A DNA stretch of 64,000 nucleotides from Cedecea sp000277545. GTDB taxonomy: Bacteria > Pseudomonadota > Gammaproteobacteria > Enterobacterales > Enterobacteriaceae. Position numbers and translations under genes: made by a program. The stretch lies in NCBI GenBank assembly GCA_050847315.1, contig CP193791.1. One strand, 5' to 3'. The notes under the pieces were generated by a model. It ran no database searches, was not told the origin of the DNA, and saw nothing but the letters and a program-made list of their open reading frames with translations. Shown piece by piece: positions 1-9,089 of this stretch. Within the stretch, counting starts at the first letter, position 1. Every line of letters begins with the position of its first letter.

Positions 1-1901
1 TCAAAGTGCAAAGCTTTGGTCGTTTCCTCAGCAATATGGTTATGCCAAATATCGGGGCGTTTATCGCCTGGGGTATTATCACGGCCTTATTTATTCCTAC
101 CGGATGGTTGCCAAACGAAACGCTGGCGAAGCTGGTAGGCCCGATGATCACTTACCTGCTGCCGCTGCTGATCGGCTTTACCGGTGGTCGCCTGATTGGC
201 GGTGACCGCGGCGGCGTGGTGGGTGCGATTACTACCATGGGCGTTATCGTCGGGGCAGATATGCCGATGTTCCTCGGCGCAATGATTGCGGGTCCTCTGG
301 GCGGCTGGGCAATCAAGCACTTCGACAAATGGGTCGACGGTAAAATCAAATCCGGCTTTGAAATGCTGGTGAACAACTTCTCTGCCGGTATCATCGGGAT
401 GATCCTGGCGATTCTGGCATTCCTCGGCATCGGCCCGGCGGTTGAAGTCCTGTCCAAAGTTCTGGCGGCAGGCGTTAACTTCATGGTTGTGCACGACATG
501 CTGCCGCTGGCGTCTATCTTTGTAGAACCAGCTAAGATCCTGTTCCTGAACAACGCCATCAACCACGGTATCTTCTCGCCGCTGGGTATTCAGCAGTCCC
601 ACGAGCTGGGCAAATCCATCTTCTTCCTGATTGAAGCGAACCCGGGTCCGGGTATGGGTGTTCTGCTGGCGTACATGTTCTTTGGGCGCGGTAACGCTAA
701 GCAGTCTGCGGGCGGCGCGGCAATCATCCACTTCCTGGGCGGTATCCACGAAATTTACTTCCCGTACGTGCTGATGAACCCACGTCTGATCCTGGCCGTT
801 ATCCTCGGCGGTATGACCGGCGTGTTCACCCTGACCGTGCTGAACGGCGGCCTGGTGTCTCCGGCTTCCCCGGGTTCTATCCTGGCGGTACTGGCAATGA
901 CGCCGAAAGGCGCGTACTTCGCTAACATCGCGGCTATCTGTGCGGCAATGGTTGTCTCCTTCGTGGTCTCCGCCATCTTGCTGAAAACCAGCAAAGTGAA
1001 AGAAGAAGACGACATCGAAGCTGCGGCTCGCCGTATGCAGGAAATGAAAGCCGAATCCAAAGGTGGCTCAGCGCCGCTGGCGGTAGGTGCTGGCCTGTCT
1101 AACGACCTGAGCCACGTGCGTAAAATCATCGTTGCCTGCGACGCAGGGATGGGGTCCAGCGCCATGGGCGCAGGCGTGCTGCGTAAGAAAGTGAACGACG
1201 CTGGCCTGAAAAATATCTCCGTGACCAACTGCGCGATCAACAGCCTGCCGGACGACGTTGACCTGGTGATTACCCACCGCGACCTGACCGAGCGTGCGAT
1301 GCGCCAGGTGCCGCAGGCGCAGCATATCTCCCTGACCAACTTCCTCGACAGCAGCCTGTACGCTAACCTGGTTGAGCGTCTGGTGGCTTCCCAGAATCTG
1401 AGTCAGAAAGAAGAAAAAGTCATGCACAGCCTGGAAGACAGCTTTGTTTCCAGCGAAGACGCGGTGTTCAAGCTGGGCGCGGGTAACGTGTTCCTCGGCC
1501 TGAAAGCCAGCAACAAAGAAGAAGCGATTCGCTTCGCTGGTGAACAGCTGGTGAACGGCGGCTACGTGCAGCCGGAATACGTGGACGCGATGTTTGAGCG
1601 CGAGAAACTGACCCCGACCTACCTGGGTGAAGGTATCGCGGTTCCTCACGGCACCGTGGAAGCAAAAGACCGCGTGCTGAAAACCGGCGTGGTGTTCTGC
1701 CAGTACCCGGAAGGCGTTCACTTCGGTGAAGAGCCGGAAGACGTGGCTCGCCTGGTGATCGGTATTGCAGCCCGCAATAACGAACACATCCAGGTCATCA
1801 CCAGCCTGACCAACGCGCTGGATGATGAGTCGGTGATTGAGCGCCTGGCGCACACCACCAGCGTCCAGGAAGTGCTGGATTTGCTGGCCGGTAAGAAATA
1901 A
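1..1901 (+). CDS. mtlA: PTS mannitol transporter EIICBA (5' partial)
   Basis: Mannitol-specific EIICBA of the phosphotransferase system, an inner-membrane permease that phosphorylates mannitol to mannitol-1-phosphate during uptake. The reading frame is open to the window edge. The GTG at position 6 is an internal valine codon (E. coli MtlA reads IKVQSFGRF), so the true start lies about eight codons outside the window. Domains in order: membrane EIIC with the GGIHEIYFP motif near visible residue 250, EIIB with the phosphorylated Cys codon at 1136-1138 (VACDAGMGSS), and EIIA with the active His codon at 1647-1649 (AVPHG). Length matches the 637-residue family. It is first of mtlA-mtlD-mtlR; the promoter is not in the window. 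Confidence 0.97.
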   Translation, partial: KVQSFGRFLSNMVMPNIGAFIAWGIITALFIPTGWLPNETLAKLVGPMITYLLPLLIGFTGGRLIGGDRGGVVGAITTMGVIVGADMPMFLGAMIAGPLGGWAIKHFDKWVDGKIKSGFEMLVNNFSAGIIGMILAILAFLGIGPAVEVLSKVLAAGVNFMVVHDMLPLASIFVEPAKILFLNNAINHGIFSPLGIQQSHELGKSIFFLIEANPGPGMGVLLAYMFFGRGNAKQSAGGAAIIHFLGGIHEIYFPYVLMNPRLILAVILGGMTGVFTLTVLNGGLVSPASPGSILAVLAMTPKGAYFANIAAICAAMVVSFVVSAILLKTSKVKEEDDIEAAARRMQEMKAESKGGSAPLAVGAGLSNDLSHVRKIIVACDAGMGSSAMGAGVLRKKVNDAGLKNISVTNCAINSLPDDVDLVITHRDLTERAMRQVPQAQHISLTNFLDSSLYANLVERLVASQNLSQKEEKVMHSLEDSFVSSEDAVFKLGAGNVFLGLKASNKEEAIRFAGEQLVNGGYVQPEYVDAMFEREKLTPTYLGEGIAVPHGTVEAKDRVLKTGVVFCQYPEGVHFGEEPEDVARLVIGIAARNNEHIQVITSLTNALDDESVIERLAHTTSVQEVLDLLAGKK

Positions 1902-1904
1902 GAC

Positions 1905-1986
1905 CCTGCCCCTCACCCCTGAGGGGCAGCAGGTGCAAAGCATTACTCCCTCTCCCCTTTTGGGAGAGGGCTAGGGTGAGGGGATT
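1905..1986. repeat. REP-like GC-rich inverted repeat between mtlA and mtlD
   Basis: The mtlA-mtlD spacer holds GC-rich inverted segments: a CCCCTCA/TGAGGGG hairpin at about 1909-1925, then CTCTCCCC followed by GGGAGAGG around 1949-1970, ending in the GGGTGAGGGG signature. A sister copy lies at 26853-26960. Such elements are scattered in enterobacterial intergenic regions; this one lies inside an operon and could modulate mtlA/mtlD mRNA ratio or stability (inference). Confidence 0.7.
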
Positions 1987-2044
1987 CGCATACAGTATCC
2001 TTACCCCAGCCCTCACGGGTGAAATAATCAGGAAGGTTAACGCA

Positions 2045-3193
2045 ATGAAAGCATTACATTTTGGTGCAGGTAATATCGGTCGTGGCTTTATCGGTAAACT
2101 GCTGGCGGACGCCGGTCTGCAGCTGACTTTTGCCGACGTAAACCAGGTGGTTCTGGATGCCCTGAACGCGCGTCACAGCTACCAGGTTCACGTAGTCGGC
2201 GAGCAGCAGCAGATTGATACCGTCTCCAACGTGAATGCCGTCAGCAGCATCGGCGACGACGTTGTGGCCCTTATCGCTCAGGTTGATCTGATCACCACCG
2301 CCGTCGGCCCGGTTGTGCTGGAGCGCATCGCACCAACGCTTGCCAAAGGCCTGGAACTGCGCCGTGCGAACGGCAACGAAACGCCGCTGAACATCATCGC
2401 CTGTGAAAACATGGTGCGTGGCACCAGCCAGCTGAAAGAGCACGTCAAGAAAGCGCTGTCTGCTGACGCGTGGGCGTGGGTAGAGCAGCACGTTGGCTTT
2501 GTCGATTCTGCAGTTGACCGCATCGTTCCGCCGTCTGAATCCGCCACTAACGATCCGCTGGAAGTGACCGTGGAGACCTTTAGCGAGTGGATTGTCGATA
2601 AAACCCAGTTTAAAGGTGACCTGCCGAACATTCCTGGCATGGAACTTACTGATAATCTTATGGCGTTTGTCGAGCGCAAGCTCTTCACGCTGAATACCGG
2701 GCATGCTATAACCGCGTACCTCGGTCAGCTGGCCGGGCACCAGACTATCCGCGATGCCATTCTTGATGAGAAAGTGCGCGCCGTAGTGAAAGGGGCGATG
2801 GAAGAGAGCGGTGCGGTGCTGATTAAGCGCTACGGCTTTGAAGCCGACAAACATGCCGCGTACATCAAGAAAATCCTCGGTCGTTTCGAAAACCCGTATC
2901 TGAAGGATGACGTGGAACGCGTTGGCCGCCAGCCGCTGCGTAAACTCAGCGCGGGTGACCGCCTGGTTAAGCCGCTGCTGGGGACGATTGAGTACGGTTT
3001 GCCTCACGCTAACCTGATCAAAGGGATTGCGGCGGCAATGCACTACCACAGCGAGCAGGACCCGCAGGCGCAGGAGCTGAAGCAGCTTCTGGCAGATAAA
3101 GGCCCGCAGGCGGCGCTGGCGGAAGTGTCCGGTCTGGATGTAAACAGCGAAGCCGTGACTGAGGCGGTGAAGGCGTATAACGCCATAGCGTAA
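2045..3193 (+). CDS. mtlD: mannitol-1-phosphate 5-dehydrogenase
   Basis: Cytoplasmic NAD-dependent enzyme that oxidises mannitol-1-phosphate to fructose-6-phosphate, the step after MtlA. The 382-residue product is nearly identical to E. coli MtlD. The N-terminus MKALHFGAGNIGRGFIG carries the dinucleotide-binding glycines, and NDPLEVTVETFSEWIVDK and KLFTLNTGHAITAYLG are family signatures. An in-frame upstream start at 1976 exists, but the ATG at 2045 has an AGGAAGG ribosome binding site and matches the family N-terminus. It follows mtlA across a REP-like spacer and precedes mtlR. Confidence 0.97.
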   Translation: MKALHFGAGNIGRGFIGKLLADAGLQLTFADVNQVVLDALNARHSYQVHVVGEQQQIDTVSNVNAVSSIGDDVVALIAQVDLITTAVGPVVLERIAPTLAKGLELRRANGNETPLNIIACENMVRGTSQLKEHVKKALSADAWAWVEQHVGFVDSAVDRIVPPSESATNDPLEVTVETFSEWIVDKTQFKGDLPNIPGMELTDNLMAFVERKLFTLNTGHAITAYLGQLAGHQTIRDAILDEKVRAVVKGAMEESGAVLIKRYGFEADKHAAYIKKILGRFENPYLKDDVERVGRQPLRKLSAGDRLVKPLLGTIEYGLPHANLIKGIAAAMHYHSEQDPQAQELKQLLADKGPQAALAEVSGLDVNSEAVTEAVKAYNAIA

Positions 3194-3208
3194 CCCTATG
3201 CAGGCGCG

Positions 3209-3778
3209 GTGGATACCGCGCCTGAAACATGTTTAGTGATGCAGGCAAAAATGGAAGAAACCCAGGCCTTTGAAAACCGCGTGCTTGAGCGACTGAATGC
3301 CGGCAAAACCGTAAGAAGCCTGCTGATTGCTGCCGTCGAGCTGTTAACCGAAGCGGTAAATATCCTGGTGCTGCAGGTGTTCCGCAAGGACGACTACGCG
3401 GTGAAATATGCGGTTGAGCCACTGCTGGACGGCGACGGCCCGCTGGGCGACCTGTCGGTACGCCTGAAGCTTATCTACGGGCTGGGCGTGTTGAACCGCG
3501 CCGAGTACGAAGACTGCGAGCTGCTCATGGCGCTCCGGGAAGAGCTGAACCACGACGGCAACGAGTACAGCTTCACCGATGACGAAATGCTTGGCCCGTT
3601 TGGCGAGCTGCACTGCGTGACGGCGCTGCCGCCGACGCCGACCTTCGTTGATGGCAGCGATCCTGAACTGCTGGCGATGCAACGTCAGCGCTATATGCAA
3701 ATCGTTCGCTCCACGATGGTCCTTTCCCTGACTGAGCTGATCTCCCGGATCAGCTTAAAAAAAGCCTTCCAGAAATAG
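3209..3778 (+). CDS. mtlR: mannitol operon repressor MtlR
   Basis: MtlR-family protein, a helical repressor of the mannitol operon with no classical DNA-binding motif. The body (ENRVLERLNAGKTVRS, YAVEPLLDGDGPLGDL and the C-terminal ISLKKAFQK) matches E. coli MtlR closely. The GTG at 3209 gives 189 residues; an ATG at 3239 (MQAKMEETQ) aligns with an internal methionine of the E. coli protein, so the true start is uncertain. It lies 15 bp after mtlD, consistent with cotranscription. Confidence 0.93.
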   Translation: MDTAPETCLVMQAKMEETQAFENRVLERLNAGKTVRSLLIAAVELLTEAVNILVLQVFRKDDYAVKYAVEPLLDGDGPLGDLSVRLKLIYGLGVLNRAEYEDCELLMALREELNHDGNEYSFTDDEMLGPFGELHCVTALPPTPTFVDGSDPELLAMQRQRYMQIVRSTMVLSLTELISRISLKKAFQK

Positions 3779-3849
3779 CCGCTTTTCGCCCTGTCCCTCA
3801 GGATCGTGTATCCTTGCCAGCAAGCCATCTTTATTCACGGTAAGTCAAA

Positions 3850-4212
3850 ATGAAAGAAATCGAAAAAGCAGAAATTAAACGCCTCAGCGACCGTCTGGAC
3901 GCTATCCGCCACGAAATGCCAGGCCTGCACCTGATCAACGAAGCGGAAAAATATGCCGAGCTGGAAAAAGAGCGGCAGAAGCTGGAAATCGAAATCGCTC
4001 GCCTGCAGGCGGTGCGTAACCAGAAGCTGAGCAAAGAAGCGCAGAAGCTGGTAGCGCTGCCGTACAAGCGTGCGATTACCAAAAAAGAGCAGGCCGATAT
4101 GGGCAAGCTCAAGAAAAGCGTGCGTGGCCTGGTAATTGTCCATCCGATGACCGCTCTGGGTCGCGAGATGGAACTGACCGAGATGACCGGTTTCTCCCGC
4201 ACGGAATTCTGA
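3850..4212 (+). CDS. yibL: YibL family ribosome-associated protein
   Basis: A 120-residue basic protein nearly identical to E. coli YibL (MKEIEKAEIKRLSDRLDAI at the N-terminus, KKEQADMGKLKKSVRGL and HPMTALGREM near the C-terminus). The first 60 residues are heptad-rich and likely coiled coil. YibL is reported to co-purify with ribosomes; its exact role is not established. It sits after mtlR as in E. coli, but the next E. coli genes (lldPRD) are missing here. Confidence 0.93.
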   Translation: MKEIEKAEIKRLSDRLDAIRHEMPGLHLINEAEKYAELEKERQKLEIEIARLQAVRNQKLSKEAQKLVALPYKRAITKKEQADMGKLKKSVRGLVIVHPMTALGREMELTEMTGFSRTEF

Positions 4213-4271
4213 CCGCGTTCTCTTTTCGGTGAAATAAGCCGATAAAACCCGCCTCATCAGCCTGTTAAATC

Positions 4272-4310
4272 TCCACCCGGCTCTATAGTTAAATGCCGGG
4301 TGTGGATTTC
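4272..4310 (+). terminator. candidate terminator after yibL
   Basis: CACCCGGC (4274-4281) pairs perfectly with GCCGGGTG (4295-4302) across a 13-nt loop, followed by TGGATTTCTTC. The U-tract is imperfect. Confidence 0.55.
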
Positions 4311-4408
4311 TTCTACCCCAGCCCCACCACTGGACAATTTGCCCGCCTTACTGCGAGGCCGCAGGGAATGCCAACCCGTTGTTTATCTTTCTTGCTGCGA
4401 GAGTAAAC

Positions 4409-7400
4409 ATGAAAAATAAGGCTTTGACTCTGGTTCCCGTCTGTCTGGCCGGTTTAACCGGCATGCTTCCCTTTCCTGCCACCGCCGCCTGTTCGTCGTC
4501 AACGCCGAATAGCGGGGACACCGTGACCTGTAGCGGCTCGGGTATTCCGCCGGTGGTTGCCACCGCAGGCAGCAATAACGTTACGATTAATCTCGACTCA
4601 ACTGTGACCGGGAGTTACTCGCTGACCACCCAGGCGACGCCATTTTCGGTGGACAGCGGCAGCAGTATCAACAGCGCCGGGGCGCTGACTCTCTCTGATA
4701 ACGGCACGGGCGTGGCGAACCGTGGGGCGCTGTTGCTGGGCGTGAATAACGGTAATACGCTGACTAATGGTGCGACGGGCACGCTGACCACCACCGGGGC
4801 CTACAACGACGGCATGGCCGCTAACGGTAATAACAATACGCTGATCAATAACGGCACTATCACCACCAGCGGTAACAATTCTTACGGCATGACCGCAGCC
4901 TGGGGGCAGAGCAATCCTGGCGCTGCAGGAAATACCATCACCAATACCGGCACCATCTCCACATCAGGGAATAACGCCAGGGCTATTTCGCTGCTGGGCG
5001 GCAGCGGCACGGTGAACAACAGTGGGACGCTGACCACTTCCGGGCGAGATGCGCCCACGGTGTTTTTGCAGGGCAACAACGCCACGCTAAATAACAGCGG
5101 CCTGATTCAGGCCACCGGCACCGCGTCCTCCAGCGGCAGCGTGGACGGCGTGGTAGCAAACACGCTCGGCAGCAGTTTTAACACTACGATCAATAACCTG
5201 GCCGGCGGGCAGATCGTCAGCAATAACGGCATCGGTATTCGTTCGACTAACGGTAATATCACCATCACCAACGCCGGGCTGATTCAGGGCGGAAGCGGCA
5301 CGGCAATTCTCAGCGGCAACGGCAGCATTTCGCTGATCCTCCAGACCGGCTCGCAAATTGTTGGCCTGGCCGATGGTGGGCGAGGCAATAACTCCGTGAC
5401 ATTAGAAGGGACGGGTACCTCCTCTAACGCCTTTACCAATTTTCAGACGCTGACCATGACCGGCAGCGACTGGACCTGGGCGGGTACTGGCGCGTTTACC
5501 ACTGCCCTCGTGCAGAGCGGAACGTTGGATCTTACCGGCATGCTAGGTACCAGTACGGCTTCCGTAACGGCTTCGGTAAGCAACGGCGCGACGCTGCAAG
5601 CGAACTCAACCAACTTGCCGCTTTCGGTCTCTAATGACGGGATGGTGCGTTTCCTGCAAAACAGCGACGGCAGCTATTCGGGGAAGATTACCGGCAGCGG
5701 AGCTGTTGAGAAAAGCGGTGGCGGCCTGCTGCAGGTAACGGGGGCCAACACTTACACCGGGGGGACAACGCTGACCGGCGGCACGCTGCAGGCTGCAGCA
5801 GACAGTGCGCTCGGTGAAGCTACGGGTGGACTTATCTTTAACGGTGGCACGCTTCGGCTCGGCAGTTCGTTCGATCTTGCGACATCCCGTGCGATATCAG
5901 TGACTGCCAATAACGGGACGTTTGACACTCAGGGATTCACCTCCGTTGTTGGGCAGGGGATTACGGGGGCTGGTGCGTTAACTAAACTGGGCGGCGGTAC
6001 GCTGGTGCTCAACGGCGTTAACAGCTATGCGGGTGGCACGGCTGTTAATGCCGGTACGCTGGTTGTAGGCGACAGCGCTCACACCTCTGCGGCAGCTGCA
6101 GGCGGCACCACCGTGGCGGCCGGAGCCACGCTGGGTGGTTATGGTACGGTGAATGGTGACGTGACGAACAGCGGAACGCTGGCGGTAACAAATGCGCTGC
6201 CGATTCTTTCTGCTGGCCCGCAGGGCAATTTCCAGATTTACGGCAACCTGACCAACGTGGGGCTTGTTCAGCTGGCTGGTAGCGGCGTGGGGAATAGCTT
6301 GACCGTAGCCGGAAACTATAGCGGTCAGAACGGCGTGATTGCGCTGAATACGGTCCTGGCGAGTGATGGGGCTGCGTCTGATAAGCTTATCCTCAGCGGC
6401 GGTAGCGCTTCGGGCAGCAGCACGCTGAAGGTCACTAATATCGGCGGGGCCGGGGCGCAAACTACGGCAGACGGTATTCAGGTGGTGCAGGCCACTAACG
6501 GTGCGACCAGTACGGCAAATGCCTTCACTCTTTCTGGAGGCACCGTCAGCGCCGGGGCTTATTCCTATTATCTCGCCAAAGGCGGCGTCTCCGACGGCAG
6601 CGGTGGGAGTTGGTATTTGCGCAATACGGTTGTGCCGGATTCGACAACGTCGGTCACCCCGGCGGAAGAAACGCCTGAGTCCATCGTGGATGCTTCTCAC
6701 GGCGATGAGACGCTGAATGTCTACCGGCCAGAAGTTGCGCTGTACGCCGAAGCACCTGCCGTGGCCCGCCAGCTTAACCTGCAGCAGATCGACACCTTCC
6801 ACGACCGTCAGGGCGAGCAGAGTCTGCTGGGCAGTGATAACAAAGCGCCAGCTTTTTGGGCCAGAAGCTGGGGAAGCCATGCGGATATTCATCAAAATGG
6901 AGATGTGAACCCGTCCTTCAACGGTACATTGTGGGGGCTGCAGCTGGGGCAGGATTTGTATACCGCCACTGAGGATAATGGGGCGACACATCACTTCGGT
7001 ATCCTGTTCGGATTCTCCAGAGCGACCGGGGATGTCGATGGCTTTGCGCTGGCAAAACAGGGCATGCGCGTCGGCAAACTGCAGCTGAATAACTACAACT
7101 ACGGCGGCTATTGGACAAGAGTTGCGGCTTCCGGCTGGTACACGGACGCGGTGTTAATGGGCAGCGCGCTGCGGCTGAATACTAACTCGGTCAACGAGGT
7201 GAATGCTTCTTCCAGCGGCAATGCGGTGACCGGCTCTGTTGAGACGGGGCTGCCCGTTTCCCTCGGTGAAGGCGTGACGCTTGAACCTCAGGTACAGCTG
7301 ATCTGGCAACGAACCTCGCTGGATTCGCTGAACGACGGTGTCTCCGATGTTCGCTGGAACAATGGCAATACCTGGCAGGGGCGGGTTGGGGCCCGGCTGC

Positions 7401-7672
7401 AGTGGGCGTTTGAGGCGAGCGGCGTGAGCTGGAAGCCTTATCTGCGCGCTAACGTACTGCGGTCATTCGGCCAGGATGATGAAACCGCTTTCGATAGCAG
7501 CACAACCATCGCCAGCAATGTCGGGCAAACGGCCGGGCAAATCGGGGCGGGGCTGGTGGCGCAGGTGAGCCAGAACGGCAGCCTTTATGCTACGACAGGC
7601 TATCTGACAAACTTCGGCGGCGAACGCCAGCGGGTAGTGACCGGCAATGTCGGCGTGCGCTGGAATTGGTGA
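4409..7672 (+). CDS. autotransporter (type V secretion) with beta-barrel domain
   Basis: A 1087-residue autotransporter. The start at 4409 gives a Sec signal peptide of about 26 residues ending PATAA; the upstream start at 4379 lacks this shape. The passenger is very rich in Gly, Asn, Thr and Ser. It contains repeated N-N-G-T-I/L-T-T-S/T-G strands (about 110-300), then two autotransporter-associated repeats with the pattern GGxLxxxGxNxYxGGT (about 450 and 540), typical of a parallel beta-helix. The last 280 residues form the outer-membrane barrel, starting near FWARSWGSHAD and ending in an aromatic residue (GVRWNW). No protease triad is evident in the passenger, so adhesion or aggregation is more likely than catalysis. 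No gene name can be assigned. Confidence 0.93.
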   Translation: MKNKALTLVPVCLAGLTGMLPFPATAACSSSTPNSGDTVTCSGSGIPPVVATAGSNNVTINLDSTVTGSYSLTTQATPFSVDSGSSINSAGALTLSDNGTGVANRGALLLGVNNGNTLTNGATGTLTTTGAYNDGMAANGNNNTLINNGTITTSGNNSYGMTAAWGQSNPGAAGNTITNTGTISTSGNNARAISLLGGSGTVNNSGTLTTSGRDAPTVFLQGNNATLNNSGLIQATGTASSSGSVDGVVANTLGSSFNTTINNLAGGQIVSNNGIGIRSTNGNITITNAGLIQGGSGTAILSGNGSISLILQTGSQIVGLADGGRGNNSVTLEGTGTSSNAFTNFQTLTMTGSDWTWAGTGAFTTALVQSGTLDLTGMLGTSTASVTASVSNGATLQANSTNLPLSVSNDGMVRFLQNSDGSYSGKITGSGAVEKSGGGLLQVTGANTYTGGTTLTGGTLQAAADSALGEATGGLIFNGGTLRLGSSFDLATSRAISVTANNGTFDTQGFTSVVGQGITGAGALTKLGGGTLVLNGVNSYAGGTAVNAGTLVVGDSAHTSAAAAGGTTVAAGATLGGYGTVNGDVTNSGTLAVTNALPILSAGPQGNFQIYGNLTNVGLVQLAGSGVGNSLTVAGNYSGQNGVIALNTVLASDGAASDKLILSGGSASGSSTLKVTNIGGAGAQTTADGIQVVQATNGATSTANAFTLSGGTVSAGAYSYYLAKGGVSDGSGGSWYLRNTVVPDSTTSVTPAEETPESIVDASHGDETLNVYRPEVALYAEAPAVARQLNLQQIDTFHDRQGEQSLLGSDNKAPAFWARSWGSHADIHQNGDVNPSFNGTLWGLQLGQDLYTATEDNGATHHFGILFGFSRATGDVDGFALAKQGMRVGKLQLNNYNYGGYWTRVAASGWYTDAVLMGSALRLNTNSVNEVNASSSGNAVTGSVETGLPVSLGEGVTLEPQVQLIWQRTSLDSLNDGVSDVRWNNGNTWQGRVGARLQWAFEASGVSWKPYLRANVLRSFGQDDETAFDSSTTIASNVGQTAGQIGAGLVAQVSQNGSLYATTGYLTNFGGERQRVVTGNVGVRWNW

Positions 7673-7849
7673 CTGCTCTGCGGGGGCCAGGGCTTTGCCA
7701 GCGTCGCTATTATCATGATGACTTTGTGTTCAGTTTTTTTGAAATAGATAAGCGAATTGTTCCGCTAACAAACAAAGCACGGCGGCGCTATTCTTATCTC
7801 ATCGAAGGCAGTCAGCCTTCCAACTAAACAAAACGCAAAGGTAATCATC

Positions 7850-8095
7850 ATGAAAAGAATCAAATATTTTGCCGTAGTTATGACTCTCGCTGCTTCCTTC
7901 TCCGGCTTCGCTGCGGAAACTCAGCCAGCTGTCAGCCAGAAAATGGGCACCGTATCGGTCAGTGGCGCGTCTAACCTCGACAGCCTGCAACACCAGCTGC
8001 AGCAGAAAGCCGAGCAGGCAGGCGCGAAGTCTATCCGCATTGTTTCCGCCGGCGGTGATAACAAAATGTACGGCGTGGCTGAAATCTACAACTAA
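7850..8095 (+). CDS. YdgH/BhsA/McbA-like periplasmic protein (DUF1471)
   Basis: An 81-residue secreted protein: signal peptide MKRIKYFAVVMTLAASFSGFA, then a DUF1471 domain (MGTVSVSGASNLDSLQHQL and KSIRIVSAGGDNKMYGVAEIYN). Members such as BhsA and McbA are small periplasmic or envelope proteins linked to stress resistance and biofilm formation. The ATG is preceded by AAAGGTAATCATC. It stands alone between the autotransporter and a convergent GNAT gene, with its own terminator. Which paralogue it is cannot be told from the sequence. Confidence 0.9.
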   Translation: MKRIKYFAVVMTLAASFSGFAAETQPAVSQKMGTVSVSGASNLDSLQHQLQQKAEQAGAKSIRIVSAGGDNKMYGVAEIYN

Positions 8096-8112
8096 GTCTT
8101 GAATCACGCAGT

Positions 8113-8140
8113 ATGGGCCGCCTTGTGCGGCTCGTGTTTT
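8113..8140 (+). terminator. rho-independent terminator after the DUF1471 gene
   Basis: GCCGC (8117-8121) pairs with GCGGC (8127-8131), then CGTGTTTT. It lies between convergent genes and overlaps the end of the minus-strand GNAT gene. Confidence 0.6.
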
Positions 8141-8666
8141 ATCTGAATTCCCGGGCCAGCAGGCCAAAAATCCAGTCATCCTGCCAGCGTTCGTTCAGCC
8201 AGTAGTTCTCCCGCAGCGTTCCTTCCGGCTGAAACCCGACTTTCTCCCGCACTTTCTTCGACGGAAAATTTCCGGCGGTGACCGTGGCCACAAGCTTGCG
8301 GATGCCGACCTCCGCAAATGCAAAGGCGCACACCTCGTACAGCGATTCATACCCGTAGCCCTGACCGTGAAACGATGGGTCGAGTAAAAAGCCGACTTCC
8401 GCGATATCGTCCTCACGCAGAATGAAGCCGGTGACGCCAATCGGCACGCCGGTTTTGCGGTGACGCATCACCATACAGAGCCAGTGGCGGCTGCCCGGCT
8501 GCCAGTTGGGAAGACGGGCGTCAAAAGCCTGGCGAATCTCTGTCTCCGGTCGGTTATCGGCCACGTAGCGCATGACGTCCGGCTGCTGCTGCAGGTAGCG
8601 GAAAAGTGGCCAGTCGGCTTCGGTGATTTGGCTGAGCGCCAGGCGTGGCGTCAAAAGCGTCGGCAT
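8139..8666 (-). CDS. GNAT family N-acetyltransferase (RimJ/RimL-like)
   Basis: A 175-residue acetyltransferase of the ribosomal-protein-type GNAT fold: MPTLLTPRLALSQI at the N-terminus, the acetyl-CoA loop around GQGYGYESL, and KVREKVGFQPEGTLRENYW near the C-terminus, which resembles RimJ/RimL/SpeG-type enzymes. The start at 8666 is four bases after the stop of the upstream cupin gene, suggesting translational coupling; an in-frame start at 8696 would overlap that gene. The substrate is unknown. Confidence 0.88.
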   Translation of the reverse strand: MPTLLTPRLALSQITEADWPLFRYLQQQPDVMRYVADNRPETEIRQAFDARLPNWQPGSRHWLCMVMRHRKTGVPIGVTGFILREDDIAEVGFLLDPSFHGQGYGYESLYEVCAFAFAEVGIRKLVATVTAGNFPSKKVREKVGFQPEGTLRENYWLNERWQDDWIFGLLAREFR

Positions 8667-8670
8667 GGCG

Positions 8671-9000
8671 TTAATCCACAATAAACAGGACGGCACCTGA
8701 TGCCGTTGAGGAACGGTGAGGCTCCGCGCCGTCGGCCACCTGGTAACTCATACCCGGGGTTAACGTAAACTGGCGGCCATCTTCCAGCTCAGTTTGCAGC
8801 TCGCCCTTCAGGCACAGCAAAACGTGCCCTTTTTGGCACCAGTGATCGGCCAGATAGCCGGCGGTGTATTCCACCATGCGCACGCGGATGGGCCCAAACT
8901 GCTGCGTGCGCCAAAGCGCTTTGCCGGTGATGCCGGGGTGTTCGGTGGGGATTAGGGTGGCCCAGTCGGTGGTATTAAAAGGCAAGTCGGTGATGTTCAT
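8671..9000 (-). CDS. DHCW-motif cupin-fold protein
   Basis: A 109-residue single-domain cupin. It contains the hallmark DHWC segment (YLADHWCQKGHVLLCLKGE), the second cupin motif region (FTLTPGMSYQVADGAEPHRS) and a hydrophobic end. This matches the small enterobacterial DHCW-motif cupin family, whose ligand is not known. It is first in a two-gene unit with the downstream GNAT gene (4-bp gap). Confidence 0.85.
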   Translation of the reverse strand: MNITDLPFNTTDWATLIPTEHPGITGKALWRTQQFGPIRVRMVEYTAGYLADHWCQKGHVLLCLKGELQTELEDGRQFTLTPGMSYQVADGAEPHRSSTASGAVLFIVD

Positions 9001-9089
9001 GCGGCTCCTGAGTATTGTTGTTGTTGTCTGGTCCTCCTTTTGATAGCAGTAAATAAAAAACGGTGCCAGCGTGTGGCACCGCTTAAGCG

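Noticed and set aside
1068..1943. 291-codon minus-strand ORF opposite mtlA
   Set aside because: Antisense shadow of the EIIB/EIIA coding region, with no family features.
1976..2044. Upstream extension of mtlD to 405 residues
   Set aside because: The extra 23 residues translate the REP-like spacer and are absent from the family; ATG 2045 has a proper ribosome binding site.
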